IMG/VR virus record: IMGVR_UViG_3300045918_000157
Location: 1 to 64,000 of that record
DNA from: a virus
Reading direction: 5' to 3' (one strand)
Length of the DNA: 64,000 nt
This document shows positions 57,527-63,382 of this stretch, in pieces. Position 1 is the first letter of the stretch. The number at the start of each line of letters is the position of its first letter. The notes under the pieces are model-generated. The model was not told the DNA's origin. It searched no databases and saw only the letters and a program-made list of their open reading frames with translations. The position numbers were made by a program, and so were the translations under genes.

Positions 57527-57540
57527 TAAGTCCAATATTT
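57527..57540. promoter_or_regulatory. operator-like motif TAAGTCCAATA (second copy)
   Basis: TAAGTCCAATA (57527-57537) is identical to 2869-2879 at the palindrome before the HTH gene. In the other reading direction AAATATTGGAC (57530-57540) matches 2880-2890. It sits next to a minus-strand terminator and upstream of the 180-residue gene. It may be a binding site for the same regulator. Confidence 0.4.
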
Positions 57541-57571
57541 GAAAACAAAAAAGGCCTCGAATGAGGCCTTT
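57541..57571 (-). terminator. intrinsic terminator after the 57589-57780 gene
   Basis: On the minus strand a 9-bp stem AAAGGCCTC/GAGGCCTTT (57550-57558 with 57563-57571) with an ATTC loop is followed by TTTTTTGTTTTC. This is a strong intrinsic terminator. It separates the small-gene array to the right from the replication module to the left. Confidence 0.9.
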
Positions 57572-57588
57572 AGTGTGCGTATCTGGTG

Positions 57589-57780
57589 TCAGATGGTAGG
57601 GTCTTTAGTTTCCTCCAACGGACTCAGAAAATGTGGGTAATACTCTACGATGTTGTCGTTATCGTCCAAGTCCCAACAGGATTGGCAACCGTGACAGACA
57701 AAGCCTTTAAAGGTCTTGCCTTCGTGTGTGAACGTTTGCTCACCTCTAAGCTTCTTTTTGCACAGTTCTTCGTAGGTCAC
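57589..57780 (-). CDS. hypothetical protein, 63 aa, with CHGCQSC motif
   Basis: It starts MTYEELCKKKLRGEQTFTHE, with a central FVCHGCQSCWDLDDNDNI and an acidic C-terminus. The Cys spacing suggests a small metal site. It is the last gene before a strong terminator and its ATG overlaps the upstream stop by 4 bases. The function is unknown. Confidence 0.75.
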   Translation of the reverse strand: MTYEELCKKKLRGEQTFTHEGKTFKGFVCHGCQSCWDLDDNDNIVEYYPHFLSPLEETKDPTI

Positions 57781-57944
57781 ACCACCTCCTTTAGTGGGTC
57801 CATTGCATTAAGGCGCACAGCAACCTTCTCTGCATCGCCCTCAAAGTAGTACATCTTGCCAATCATGTTGTCATGTAAGGCGTCGTGTACTTGGTACATA
57901 CCAGCGTTAACTGGCGTAGGGACTAGTCGTACTGTGTATCTCAT
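57777..57944 (-). CDS. hypothetical protein, 55 aa
   Basis: I chose ATG 57944 because AAGGAG lies 7 bases upstream; the longer frame to 57968 lacks such a site. The sequence (MRYTVRLVPTPVNAGMYQVH, MYYFEGDAEKVAVRLNAMD) looks like a single small alpha/beta domain. It lies in a tightly packed operon with the coiled-coil gene upstream. No function is recognised. Confidence 0.7.
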   Translation of the reverse strand: MRYTVRLVPTPVNAGMYQVHDALHDNMIGKMYYFEGDAEKVAVRLNAMDPLKEVV

Positions 57945-57960
57945 TTGTGTCTCCTTAGTT

Positions 57961-58179
57961 TCAGGCAAGCTCTAGCCGTTTTTCAACTCTCATTAGCCTA
58001 TCTGAGAGTCTGTCTATACTCTGTTGCATCCGATTGAAGTCGCTGTGTAAGTACGACAAACCTGACTCAACCTGAGATAGTCTTGCTACTATGTCAGTTT
58101 GAGAATGCTCCACACGATCCAGCGTGGCCTGAAAATGCTTCAAGTGTTCAAGCATTAGGTTTTCTATTTCGCCTGTCAT
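57961..58179 (-). CDS. coiled-coil protein, 72 aa
   Basis: An almost continuous heptad-repeat helix (MTGEIENLMLEHLKHFQATL, then to LSDRLMRVEKRLELA). TAGGAG precedes ATG 58179. It shows no membrane span, unlike the adjacent DUF1640-like gene, with which it may interact through coiled coils. Similar short coiled-coil proteins are common in phage early regions. Confidence 0.75.
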   Translation of the reverse strand: MTGEIENLMLEHLKHFQATLDRVEHSQTDIVARLSQVESGLSYLHSDFNRMQQSIDRLSDRLMRVEKRLELA

Positions 58180-58187
58180 ACGTACTC

Positions 58188-58346
58188 CTAGAAAAATTGC
58201 TTTATCAAAATAGCTGTCACAAGGGCTATAACTGCACCTAGCATCCAGTGTGCCTTGTCGAACTTGGCATCGAATTTAGCATCAAGCCTCTCAAGTGCTG
58301 CGTCAAGTCTTACGATGTCAGCCTTGGTTGCCAACTTTGAGTCCAT
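58188..58346 (-). CDS. small coiled-coil membrane protein (DUF1640-like), 52 aa
   Basis: The start is ATG 58346, with AAAGGAAC upstream; a longer frame to 58391 has no ribosome-binding site. Residues 1-30 form a coiled coil (MDSKLATKADIVRLDAALER, with repeated DAKFDAKFDK), and 31-52 are a C-terminal membrane span (HWMLGAVIALVTAILIKQFF). This matches the DUF1640/CCDC90-type design. The 63383-63619 gene is of the same kind, so the phage has two such tail-anchored proteins. Confidence 0.75.
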   Translation of the reverse strand: MDSKLATKADIVRLDAALERLDAKFDAKFDKAHWMLGAVIALVTAILIKQFF

Positions 58347-58404
58347 AGCTGTTCCTTTTGCCGATGTTAGTACCGCTCTACAATCTCTCATCTAGCTTGT
58401 TAAC

Positions 58405-58638
58405 CTATGAACGTCCTCCCGAAGGCTTTAGAGGCGTTTTAAGGGCCTGCGGAGGGTTCAAGCCACAGCCATATTGGGACAAGAAATTGAGGGCCTTGGG
58501 CGTCGATCTGGAGGCCGTCCAGATTTGAAAACGCTCCGGTAATTCTTGCAATCTAGCCTTTTCCGTACCAGAACCACGAAATTTGACTTCAAGTATTCTA
58601 TCAGTCAAATCGTCAAGACTGCATGGTGAGGCAGCCAT
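58405..58638 (-). CDS. uncertain ORF, 77 aa
   Basis: The frame starts MAASPCSLDDLTDRILEVKF and ends LKTPLKPSGGRS. It has no Shine-Dalgarno sequence. Its start lies inside the inverted repeat 58616-58645. It may be a plasmid-derived fragment transferred together with the partition cassette, or simply an open frame by chance. No family is recognised. Confidence 0.3.
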   Translation of the reverse strand: MAASPCSLDDLTDRILEVKFRGSGTEKARLQELPERFQIWTASRSTPKALNFLSQYGCGLNPPQALKTPLKPSGGRS

Positions 58639-58665
58639 GCAGTCTTGCAGTCAAACAGTCAAGCT
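58616..58665. repeat. inverted repeat and TGCAGTCAA motifs downstream of the partition genes
   Basis: An 11-bp perfect inverted repeat, AGACTGCATGG/CCATGCAGTCT (58616-58626 and 58635-58645), is followed by TGCAGTCAA and another CAGTCAA up to 58664. The same TGCAGTCAA core is present in the repeats upstream of parA at 59943 and 59967. Sites on both sides of a ParA/RHH cassette suggest binding sites of the cassette's own DNA-binding protein. Confidence 0.6.
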
Positions 58666-58674
58666 GCCATGCCA

Positions 58675-58896
58675 TCAGAATCTCAGGCCGCGCTTGGCGA
58701 AGTCAGCCTCAATCAGGCCCATGACATAGCGCTGTATCTTGGTTCTCTCTGCTGTAGTCAGGTGGATGACATGCTCCCACTGGACCCTGTTCATGCGCAG
58801 GGTCAGGTTTACGACATCACCCGGCAGCTTGGCTGGCTTTTCCTCCCTGACAGGTGGAGGAACTTTCATGAAGTCTAAAAGACTTGGCTTAGCCAT
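58675..58896 (-). CDS. ribbon-helix-helix protein, candidate partition DNA-binding partner (ParG/CopG-like)
   Basis: This 73-residue protein has a flexible N-terminus (MAKPSLLDFMKVPPPVREEK) and an RHH-like C-terminal domain: strand VVNLTLRM, helix VQWEHVIHLTT, helix AERTKIQRYVMGLIEADF. Type Ib partition systems (ParF/ParG) pair a small ParA with exactly such a protein, encoded downstream. The ATG at 58896 has GGAG 6 bases upstream; a TTG at 58908 is less likely. The neighbouring repeats are the expected target. Confidence 0.7.
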   Translation of the reverse strand: MAKPSLLDFMKVPPPVREEKPAKLPGDVVNLTLRMNRVQWEHVIHLTTAERTKIQRYVMGLIEADFAKRGLRF

Positions 58897-58897
58897 A

Positions 58898-59164
58898 TCA
58901 AACTCCAACCATGTGCTTAACTAACAGACTATCGTACAAAGTGTAAGCCTGCTCAAACTTCCAAGCTAACAAGTCAAGTGTCTTGGACTTCTCTATCTCT
59001 ACGCTAAAAGGATTAGAGATAGGCCCACTACGGCTTGGCCTAAGCTTATACTCTCTAAACTGAATGCGAATATTTTCGCATTCAGTGTAGCACTTACTAA
59101 GTTCAAGCATGTAAGCAGCCTGCTCATCGGCAGTTAACTTCTTCCACCTTGCATTAACTAACAT
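58898..59164 (-). CDS. hypothetical protein in the partition cassette, 88 aa
   Basis: It starts MLVNARWKKLTADEQAAYML (ATG 59164, GGAG just upstream) and overlaps the ParA stop by 11 bases. It has an alpha-helical pattern with several basic patches and ends LLVKHMVGV. Placed between ParA and the RHH gene, it must be co-expressed with them. It could be a third partition component or an unrelated insert. No family is recognised. Confidence 0.65.
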   Translation of the reverse strand: MLVNARWKKLTADEQAAYMLELSKCYTECENIRIQFREYKLRPSRSGPISNPFSVEIEKSKTLDLLAWKFEQAYTLYDSLLVKHMVGV

Positions 59165-59819
59165 GCTCCACCCCACAAGCTTCAATGCTTGTCTCTACTG
59201 CAGCATGTCCGGTGGCTAAGTAACTGAGAATATTTGTGCAAACTTCAGCGACTTCTTTAGCGGGCTTGCCATCCGGTTCAAACTCTGCTACAGCTTGACC
59301 AGATACTAGTGCCCTCCACATAGATCGCCAATTGTTGACTTGACCCACTACTGGATGACCAGTAGCTTCAAGTGCTATCCTTGTAGCAGAAATCTCAGGG
59401 GCCTTTTGAGGACAGTCAGATAGCAAGAACACGAAGGGCTTGCCACCTATTAGCTTTAGTGCATCAGGCATCGCTGCAAGATCGAGAGGCTCAGGCCTTA
59501 CAGGCACTACTATCAGATCAGCTACTCCAATGATCTGCGCTGTCACTGCTGACACGCTAGGAGGCGAATCAATAATAATCAGGTCGTAACCATCAGCTAC
59601 GGCTCCTGCTATAGCTTGAGGTAAAAAACTTCCAGGTACAGGAACTACCACCGGAGACTCGTTTAGTCTCTGGTTTCTCCATGCAACAGCACTAGCTTGA
59701 GGATCACAGTCAAGGATACATACATTAAGACCTGTACCAATGGCTGCTACCGACAGGTGTACGCAGAGAGTTGTCTTTCCAGCACCCCCTTTTGGGGAAA
59801 AAATGGCAATGACTGGCAC
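59154..59819 (-). CDS. parA: ParA-family partition ATPase (type Ib)
   Basis: This 221-residue ATPase starts MPVIAIFSPKGGAGKTT. It has the deviant Walker A KGGAGKTT (about residues 10-17), VCILDCDPQASAVAW (A' motif), and LIIIDSPPSVSA (Walker B). The size and lack of an N-terminal HTH place it in the small type Ib (ParF-like) group. These ATPases move plasmid copies apart using the nucleoid as a matrix. GTG 59819 has GGAG upstream and gives the usual family start; a TTG at 59834 is the alternative. Confidence 0.88.
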   Translation of the reverse strand: MPVIAIFSPKGGAGKTTLCVHLSVAAIGTGLNVCILDCDPQASAVAWRNQRLNESPVVVPVPGSFLPQAIAGAVADGYDLIIIDSPPSVSAVTAQIIGVADLIVVPVRPEPLDLAAMPDALKLIGGKPFVFLLSDCPQKAPEISATRIALEATGHPVVGQVNNWRSMWRALVSGQAVAEFEPDGKPAKEVAEVCTNILSYLATGHAAVETSIEACGVEHVS

Positions 59820-59849
59820 GATTTTTGACTCCAAGTTGTTAAGGCTTGG

Positions 59850-59879
59850 ATTATCAGCATATTGGTGTCGTCAAGTCAA
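59850..59879 (-). promoter_or_regulatory. sigma70-type promoter of parA
   Basis: On the minus strand: -35 TTGACT (59874-59879), 18-base spacer, -10 GATAAT (59850-59855), each matching the consensus in 5 of 6 positions. The start site near 59843 would give a leader of about 24 bases. The repeat array begins at 59890, just upstream of the -35 box, where a bound protein could repress or activate. Confidence 0.7.
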
Positions 59880-59889
59880 GAACTCTTTC

Positions 59890-59979
59890 AGGCATGGGGC
59901 CGATCAGGCGTTAAGGCGTGGGGCCTCTAACTCATGCAGGTATGCAGTCAAGCAGCCATGCAGGTATGCAGTCAAGCAG
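59890..59979. repeat. 24-bp-periodic repeat array upstream of parA, candidate centromere/operator
   Basis: Two kinds of direct repeat occur, both with a 24-bp period. One is AGGCRTGGGGCC at 59890 and 59914. The other is a 23-bp perfect repeat at 59933-59955 and 59957-59979 containing TGCAGTCAAGCAG. The array lies directly upstream of the parA promoter and shares TGCAGTCAA with 58646-58654. Such arrays serve as parS/parH centromeres and as operators for autoregulation in ParF/ParG-type systems. Confidence 0.65.
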
Positions 59980-60121
59980 TCTTCCCGTCCTCCCTACGCT
60001 GCCAGATATGCCGGATCACCAGCTTGTCTCCGTCTCTGAGCAGGCGAATGCGCCCACCACAGATCACACCCCATAGGCCGATAGGGTTTCTCAGATGGCG
60101 TGCCATGTAAATTGGTTTCAT
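59972..60121 (-). CDS. small basic protein, 49 aa
   Basis: It starts MKPIYMARHLRNPIGLWGVI, is strongly basic, and ends IWQRREDGKTA. The ATG is 2 bases after the stop of the upstream gene, so translation is likely coupled. Its 3' end runs into the last repeat of the array. The charge and size suggest nucleic-acid binding, but no family is recognised. The reading frame could also be a by-product of the repeat region. Confidence 0.5.
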   Translation of the reverse strand: MKPIYMARHLRNPIGLWGVICGGRIRLLRDGDKLVIRHIWQRREDGKTA

Positions 60122-60123
60122 GG

Positions 60124-60345
60124 CTAGCTGTTGTCAGTCTTAAAGTTTTCATTCAGCCAGATCAGAAGGCCTTGCTTGTCTGTAGGGATTTCTACAAGCT
60201 CGATAGATGACTCAGCTTTAATGTCAGGCAACGTCTTCAGGGCTACTTTAAGAGCGTTCTCTGCGGAGGGTGCACTATCACGCCAAATTAACGTGCTGGC
60301 TTTCTCGTAGTGGTGTATTCTTACACGGAAGAGTTTGAGTCTCAT
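60124..60345 (-). CDS. hypothetical protein, 73 aa
   Basis: It starts MRLKLFRVRIHHYEKASTLI and shows a strand-helix-strand pattern (SAENALKVALKTLPDIKAES, LLIWLNENFKTDNS). Its ATG is 2 bases after the stop of micropeptide A, linking it to the membrane micropeptide cluster in one transcript. The GTGAG at the end of that peptide may serve as its ribosome-binding site. The function is unknown. Confidence 0.7.
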   Translation of the reverse strand: MRLKLFRVRIHHYEKASTLIWRDSAPSAENALKVALKTLPDIKAESSIELVEIPTDKQGLLIWLNENFKTDNS

Positions 60346-60347
60346 GG

Positions 60348-60434
60348 CTATTTCTCACTGTGCTTAATAGCGTACAAAGCTACCAAGGCGTAGATGATGG
60401 TGAAAGCTGTAGTGCTGATAATTAATGGAGACAT
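60348..60434 (-). CDS. membrane micropeptide A, 28 aa
   Basis: It starts MSPLIISTTAF and continues as one hydrophobic helix, ending ALYAIKHSEK. It shares the MSPLI start with peptide C and the -HSE end with B and C. The ATG lies 8 bases after the stop of peptide B. It is too short for standard gene finders. The C-terminal CACAGTGAG codons are 11 bases before the next ATG, so they may also act as its Shine-Dalgarno sequence. Confidence 0.65.
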   Translation of the reverse strand: MSPLIISTTAFTIIYALVALYAIKHSEK

Positions 60435-60442
60435 TATGATTG

Positions 60443-60529
60443 TCACTCACTATGTGTAACTACGTACCATGTAGTAAGTCCTGCAATAACACCGATAACT
60501 GCGAGGATAATTACAAGCGGTGTTATCAT
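60443..60529 (-). CDS. membrane micropeptide B, 28 aa
   Basis: It starts MITPLVIILAVIGVIAGL and ends WYVVTHSE. This is one strongly hydrophobic helix with a short polar end. It lies 5 bases downstream of peptide C and 8 upstream of A. The GTGAG at the end of peptide C is 8 bases before its ATG, a plausible ribosome-binding site. No known family is recognised. Confidence 0.65.
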   Translation of the reverse strand: MITPLVIILAVIGVIAGLTTWYVVTHSE

Positions 60530-60534
60530 GGTGT

Positions 60535-60618
60535 CTACTCACTGTGTTTAGTAACGTACCAAACAATAAGGCAGATAACGGCAGCAGAAACAATCAAGGT
60601 TACGATTAAGGGGGACAT
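60535..60618 (-). CDS. membrane micropeptide C, 27 aa
   Basis: It starts MSPLIVTLIVSAAVICLIV and ends WYVTKHSE. Its ATG overlaps the stop of the 62-residue membrane gene upstream (TAATG), so translation is probably coupled. AAGGA lies 11 bases upstream. Peptide C shares its MSPLI start with A and its WYV-x-(K/T)HSE end with B. It is therefore the one most like both others and perhaps the ancestral copy. Confidence 0.65.
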   Translation of the reverse strand: MSPLIVTLIVSAAVICLIVWYVTKHSE

Positions 60619-60806
60619 TAGGATGGTTTCCTTAGTTGAAAAGACGCTGAAATTATCACTAAACACCAGAAGAAAAGGCTTGCGATTTCGGCTCCTGAAA
60701 TAAGGCTGTGTCCCGTAGCGCCGACTACAGCACCAATGAAAGCTGCGGCTGCAATGGTATCAAGAAACCTAGCCAAACCTTCTCTTTGCTCTTTGACGAA
60801 CGTCAT
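60618..60806 (-). CDS. small membrane protein, 62 aa, head of the micropeptide cluster
   Basis: It starts MTFVKEQREGLARFLDTIAA with a short amphipathic helix, then two hydrophobic segments (AAFIGAVVGATGHSLI and IASLFFWCLVIISASF). AAGGAG precedes its ATG by 9 bases. Its ATG overlaps the previous stop (TAATG), and its stop overlaps peptide C's ATG. It is a candidate inner-membrane protein of the same functional unit as the three micropeptides. Confidence 0.75.
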   Translation of the reverse strand: MTFVKEQREGLARFLDTIAAAAFIGAVVGATGHSLISGAEIASLFFWCLVIISASFQLRKPS

Positions 60807-61045
60807 TACTGATGCTCCTTAGCGTACTTCAATTGTGCGGTAGAAGGGTAGAGGCACACGCCATAGTCAATCCAACCACCGGACATTTCTGTATCATTGC
60901 ATGTGTAGCATAGATGCACAATTCTTCCAGCCTGTGCAACTTCCTTCACAGTGTAGATTTGAGCGTCAAGTCTTTCAATAACAACAACTTGCAGGCCGAT
61001 CTTGATGTCAGCAAGTGGTACGTCTTTGGGTTTCTTCTTAGCCAT
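60806..61045 (-). CDS. hypothetical protein, 79 aa, with CYTC motif
   Basis: The start at ATG 61045 follows AAGGA by 5 bases; an upstream in-frame extension is not supported. The protein begins MAKKKPKDVPLADIKIGLQV and contains a beta-rich SH3-like segment (VVVIERLDAQIYTVKEVAQA) and HLCYTCNDTEMSGGWIDYG. It may be a small nucleic-acid- or protein-binding barrel. The function is unknown. Confidence 0.7.
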   Translation of the reverse strand: MAKKKPKDVPLADIKIGLQVVVIERLDAQIYTVKEVAQAGRIVHLCYTCNDTEMSGGWIDYGVCLYPSTAQLKYAKEHQ

Positions 61046-61217
61046 GATTATCCTTACAGTGTTTGCTGTCATACCCTTGCTGCCAAAACTTGGCTGCGTC
61101 TGAGCCTTCTCTATAGGGGTTTGTCTGACCTAAAGTTGACTCAATTCCGTGTCTTGTGTACCGTTCCTTGATTAAACGTCGTGCTTCTTCAATTTGTGGA
61201 TGAATTGGCGTTGGCAT
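61038..61217 (-). CDS. 59-aa protein with RMF-like NPY...FWQQGY motif
   Basis: Found by reading the gap 61046-61220. It starts MPTPIHPQIEEARRLIKERY and contains NPYREGSDAAKFWQQGYDSK, similar to the short helix with (C/N)PY and W-x-x-G(W/Y) found in ribosome modulation factor and related phage proteins. A role at the ribosome is possible but is only inferred from this motif. Its stop overlaps the next ATG region, and a weak AAGAAG precedes its ATG. Confidence 0.65.
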   Translation of the reverse strand: MPTPIHPQIEEARRLIKERYTRHGIESTLGQTNPYREGSDAAKFWQQGYDSKHCKDNHG

Positions 61218-61220
61218 TAT

Positions 61221-61493
61221 CTACTTCTTTACCATCTCATGATCAATAGTCTTGCGCCACACGTTAACGCTCCACTTCTCTCTGACCCCTGTTAGGTACA
61301 CATTGAGAAATTCCGCGGACTTGGCAGTATTCCCGAACCACCATTCAAATCTCGCAGAGTCTGCAGCCAGTATGTCGGCCTTGAAAGCCTTCACAGGCTT
61401 GTCAGGGTCAAGAATTAGGATTCCGTCAGGGTCACTTTCAATGTCAGAAGGGTGTCGAGGCTTTCCGGTATAAGGATTGAATAACACAGTCAT
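61221..61493 (-). CDS. hypothetical protein, 90 aa
   Basis: It starts MTVLFNPYTGKPRHPSDIES, has the acidic ILILDPDKPVKAF and a basic C-terminal helix (WSVNVWRKTIDHEMVKK). AAGGAG lies 8 bases before the ATG. The opening FNPYTGKPRHP-D is a common start of small phage proteins of unknown role. Confidence 0.75.
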   Translation of the reverse strand: MTVLFNPYTGKPRHPSDIESDPDGILILDPDKPVKAFKADILAADSARFEWWFGNTAKSAEFLNVYLTGVREKWSVNVWRKTIDHEMVKK

Positions 61494-61508
61494 GCTGTCT
61501 CTCCTTAC

Positions 61509-61700
61509 CTAATCGGACTCATCTACAACAATCCAAGTGAACTTGCACCGTGTGCAGTTGTAGTGGTATCGGTCATAGGCCTCATCGAAGGTGGTATCTG
61601 TTGTGTACCAAACAGTATCACCCTTACACTGCTTGCACAGGAACGGATTAGTACGTCCGGTGTTATCGACCTTACTAGGTAATGACATCTTTCCAGCCAT
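61509..61700 (-). CDS. zinc-ribbon-like protein, 63 aa
   Basis: Two Cys pairs, FLCKQCKGDTVWYT and NCTRCKFTWIV, with about 23 residues between them, form a likely zinc ribbon. The start is ATG 61700 with CGGAG upstream. Such small ribbons may bind nucleic acid or another protein. No further identification is possible. Confidence 0.8.
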   Translation of the reverse strand: MAGKMSLPSKVDNTGRTNPFLCKQCKGDTVWYTTDTTFDEAYDRYHYNCTRCKFTWIVVDESD

Positions 61701-61701
61701 G

Positions 61702-62076
61702 CTAATGCTCCGTTATCAAGATCATAGCCACGCGATCACCCTCATTGACAACCTCAAAGACGTACTCACCGTCAGGCATGTCAATGAAGTCAAAGCTTCT
61801 GCGCCAGATCGGCGGTGCATCACTTTGTGGAGTCAGCTGCAGATGCCCCTTGGCGTCCTTTACATGCGCCGAAAACCTGCAGTAAGGTTGGTTATGCTTT
61901 CGCATAGCGTTTGGTATCTCAGTCGCTGCTATCTCAAGCATCCACCTACAGCCCGCATCAGCGCAAGCCTTCACACCATCGCTGTAGTGAAAGCTCTTTA
62001 CAAACCAGTGATGGTAGAACTTGTTGCAGCCGTTGCGTATTTGACTGTACTCTTTTTTAAATGTCTCTGTGTCCAT
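61702..62076 (-). CDS. DUF6876-like protein, 124 aa
   Basis: ATG 62076 gives MDTETFKKEYSQIRNGCNKF. The pattern KFYHHWFVKSFHYSDGVKAC and WMLEIAATEIPNAM resembles the DUF6876-type phage proteins (YTDGV-laE-aG--WLLDiia). The function of this family is unknown. A longer frame to 62109 includes no ribosome-binding site. Confidence 0.68.
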   Translation of the reverse strand: MDTETFKKEYSQIRNGCNKFYHHWFVKSFHYSDGVKACADAGCRWMLEIAATEIPNAMRKHNQPYCRFSAHVKDAKGHLQLTPQSDAPPIWRRSFDFIDMPDGEYVFEVVNEGDRVAMILITEH

Positions 62077-62105
62077 GTCAGTCTTTCTTAAAGTTAATGA
62101 TGTCA

Positions 62106-62324
62106 TCAACTAGTGCTGAGAATCTCTTTGGTACCACTATCTTTTTCAGTCATGCTAGCAAGAACCTTGTTGAACCTATCGCTTGCAGAACGGTGAGCGA
62201 TAACAGCGTTTTTCCAATCCTCATCACTGCAAAACGTAGCGTTCATACGTCCCCAAGCCTTGCTTACCTCGACTAGGTGACTTACATGGCCGCGCAAGAT
62301 GTCAGCCTGCTTCCTTGTTAGCAT
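62106..62324 (-). CDS. hypothetical protein, 72 aa
   Basis: It starts MLTRKQADILRGHVSHLVEV and is helical throughout, with GRMNATFCSDEDWKNAVIAH. AAAGGAGC precedes ATG 62324. It overlaps the 3' end of the upstream gene by 23 bases. No family is recognised. Confidence 0.72.
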   Translation of the reverse strand: MLTRKQADILRGHVSHLVEVSKAWGRMNATFCSDEDWKNAVIAHRSASDRFNKVLASMTEKDSGTKEILSTS

Positions 62325-62760
62325 GGCTAGCTCCTTTAATGCCTAAATTCTTCTCAGCGTGAATACTCATGATTTTACGAGCAGCAGCTTCAGTGTTAAA
62401 GGGTCCATACTCAAAGGCCCATGTCTCGTCGTAGAAGTACCACTCACCACCACGCTTATGCACAGGGTCTTGCCGCACATCAGGTATTCGTAAGGCGTTA
62501 ATCTTAGCCAGTTCCTCATCCCACCGATGAAGGAAACTCTCTTCCCCATCATCTCCGCAGATCAGCCAATCTACGCGCTGAATCATAGCTTCGGCTATGT
62601 ATGCTGCCTGCGCTGCAAGCTTTAATTTTTCAACGACAGCCGGTGAGAAGCCGTAGCCTAGTCTCTTACTGTTGTCGTCGTTGTCTTTAACGATCTGAGC
62701 TATCTCTTCGGCTATCTCCCGAATGCCCTCTTGCTTGTAGTCGAAGTGTCCACCTGACAT
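62302..62760 (-). CDS. MSGGHFDYKQ-type phage protein, 152 aa
   Basis: It opens MSGGHFDYKQEGIREIAEEI, a widespread signature of phage proteins of unknown function. A helical body and C-terminal beta segment (GGEWYFYDETWAFEYGPFNT) follow. The start is preceded by GGAACC (62762-62767 region). The C-terminal extension is an addition to the short form of the family. Confidence 0.8.
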   Translation of the reverse strand: MSGGHFDYKQEGIREIAEEIAQIVKDNDDNSKRLGYGFSPAVVEKLKLAAQAAYIAEAMIQRVDWLICGDDGEESFLHRWDEELAKINALRIPDVRQDPVHKRGGEWYFYDETWAFEYGPFNTEAAARKIMSIHAEKNLGIKGASHANKEAG

Positions 62761-62761
62761 A

Positions 62762-63073
62762 TTAGGTTCCTTTCAACTTTAGAACTTCGTTATGAAAGCG
62801 CTTAGGAACTTTACGTGTGCGGTGCTGGTAGGCGTCCTCAAAGTATTCAGGCAGTGTGCTATCTTCATTAAGATATGCCCATGAGCGGCTGTCGTTGGTG
62901 TCACAGACAAGAACCGTCACCCACTCTGTTCCGGGGTGGCAGGGCTTGCTAGACTGCTTAACACAATCAGAATACGATTCTTGGAACCAGTGTTCAATAA
63001 CTTCACCTTGCTCATGGTCTTCAGTTTCTTCGCTGGTCACTTCTTCAACATCCCACTCATAGATAGCTGACAT
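62762..63073 (-). CDS. hypothetical acidic protein, 103 aa
   Basis: It starts MSAIYEWDVEEVTSEETEDH, a very acidic N-terminus. WFQESYSDCVKQSSKPCHPG and LVCDTNDSRSWAYLNEDSTL follow, then a basic end (RTRKVPKRFHNEVLKLKG). AAAGGAGCC lies upstream. Its mixed charge distribution suggests a protein that binds a host partner, but this is speculation. Confidence 0.75.
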   Translation of the reverse strand: MSAIYEWDVEEVTSEETEDHEQGEVIEHWFQESYSDCVKQSSKPCHPGTEWVTVLVCDTNDSRSWAYLNEDSTLPEYFEDAYQHRTRKVPKRFHNEVLKLKGT

Positions 63074-63091
63074 GTTAGGCTCCTTTGTTAG

Positions 63092-63370
63092 TTACAGTTT
63101 TATTCCATGCTTATCAAGCACCGATTGCAGGTGCTTGTTGCCTTCTATACGATACCAGTCTGCTCTAGCATGGCCCATCGTTAGCCCAGCTGCTGCGTTA
63201 TACCAAGCGTAGGCTAACGCATCGTTACCAGCGTTAGCCTCAGTTTTAGCTTGCTGTTCACAGCCGTAAGGGGTGCGAGCGTTCTCATAGTCAGCTATCA
63301 TCTGTCCGACTGTTGAGTTGGCGGCTTTTAACTCTGCTAGGTAGGCCGGTGTAAATTTTTGCTTAGCCAT
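63092..63370 (-). CDS. hypothetical helical protein, 92 aa
   Basis: It starts MAKQKFTPAYLAELKAANST and consists mainly of helices, with EANAGNDALAYAWYNAAAGL and HARADWYRIEGNKHLQSVLD. AAAGGAGCG precedes the ATG. No family is recognised. It belongs to the same co-directional series with identical ribosome-binding sites. Confidence 0.75.
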   Translation of the reverse strand: MAKQKFTPAYLAELKAANSTVGQMIADYENARTPYGCEQQAKTEANAGNDALAYAWYNAAAGLTMGHARADWYRIEGNKHLQSVLDKHGIKL

Positions 63371-63382
63371 GTTGGCGCTCCT

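Noticed and set aside
60440-60703. 87-codon plus-strand frame over the micropeptide cluster
   Set aside because: It runs against all neighbours, has no ribosome-binding site, and overlaps the better supported minus-strand micropeptides.
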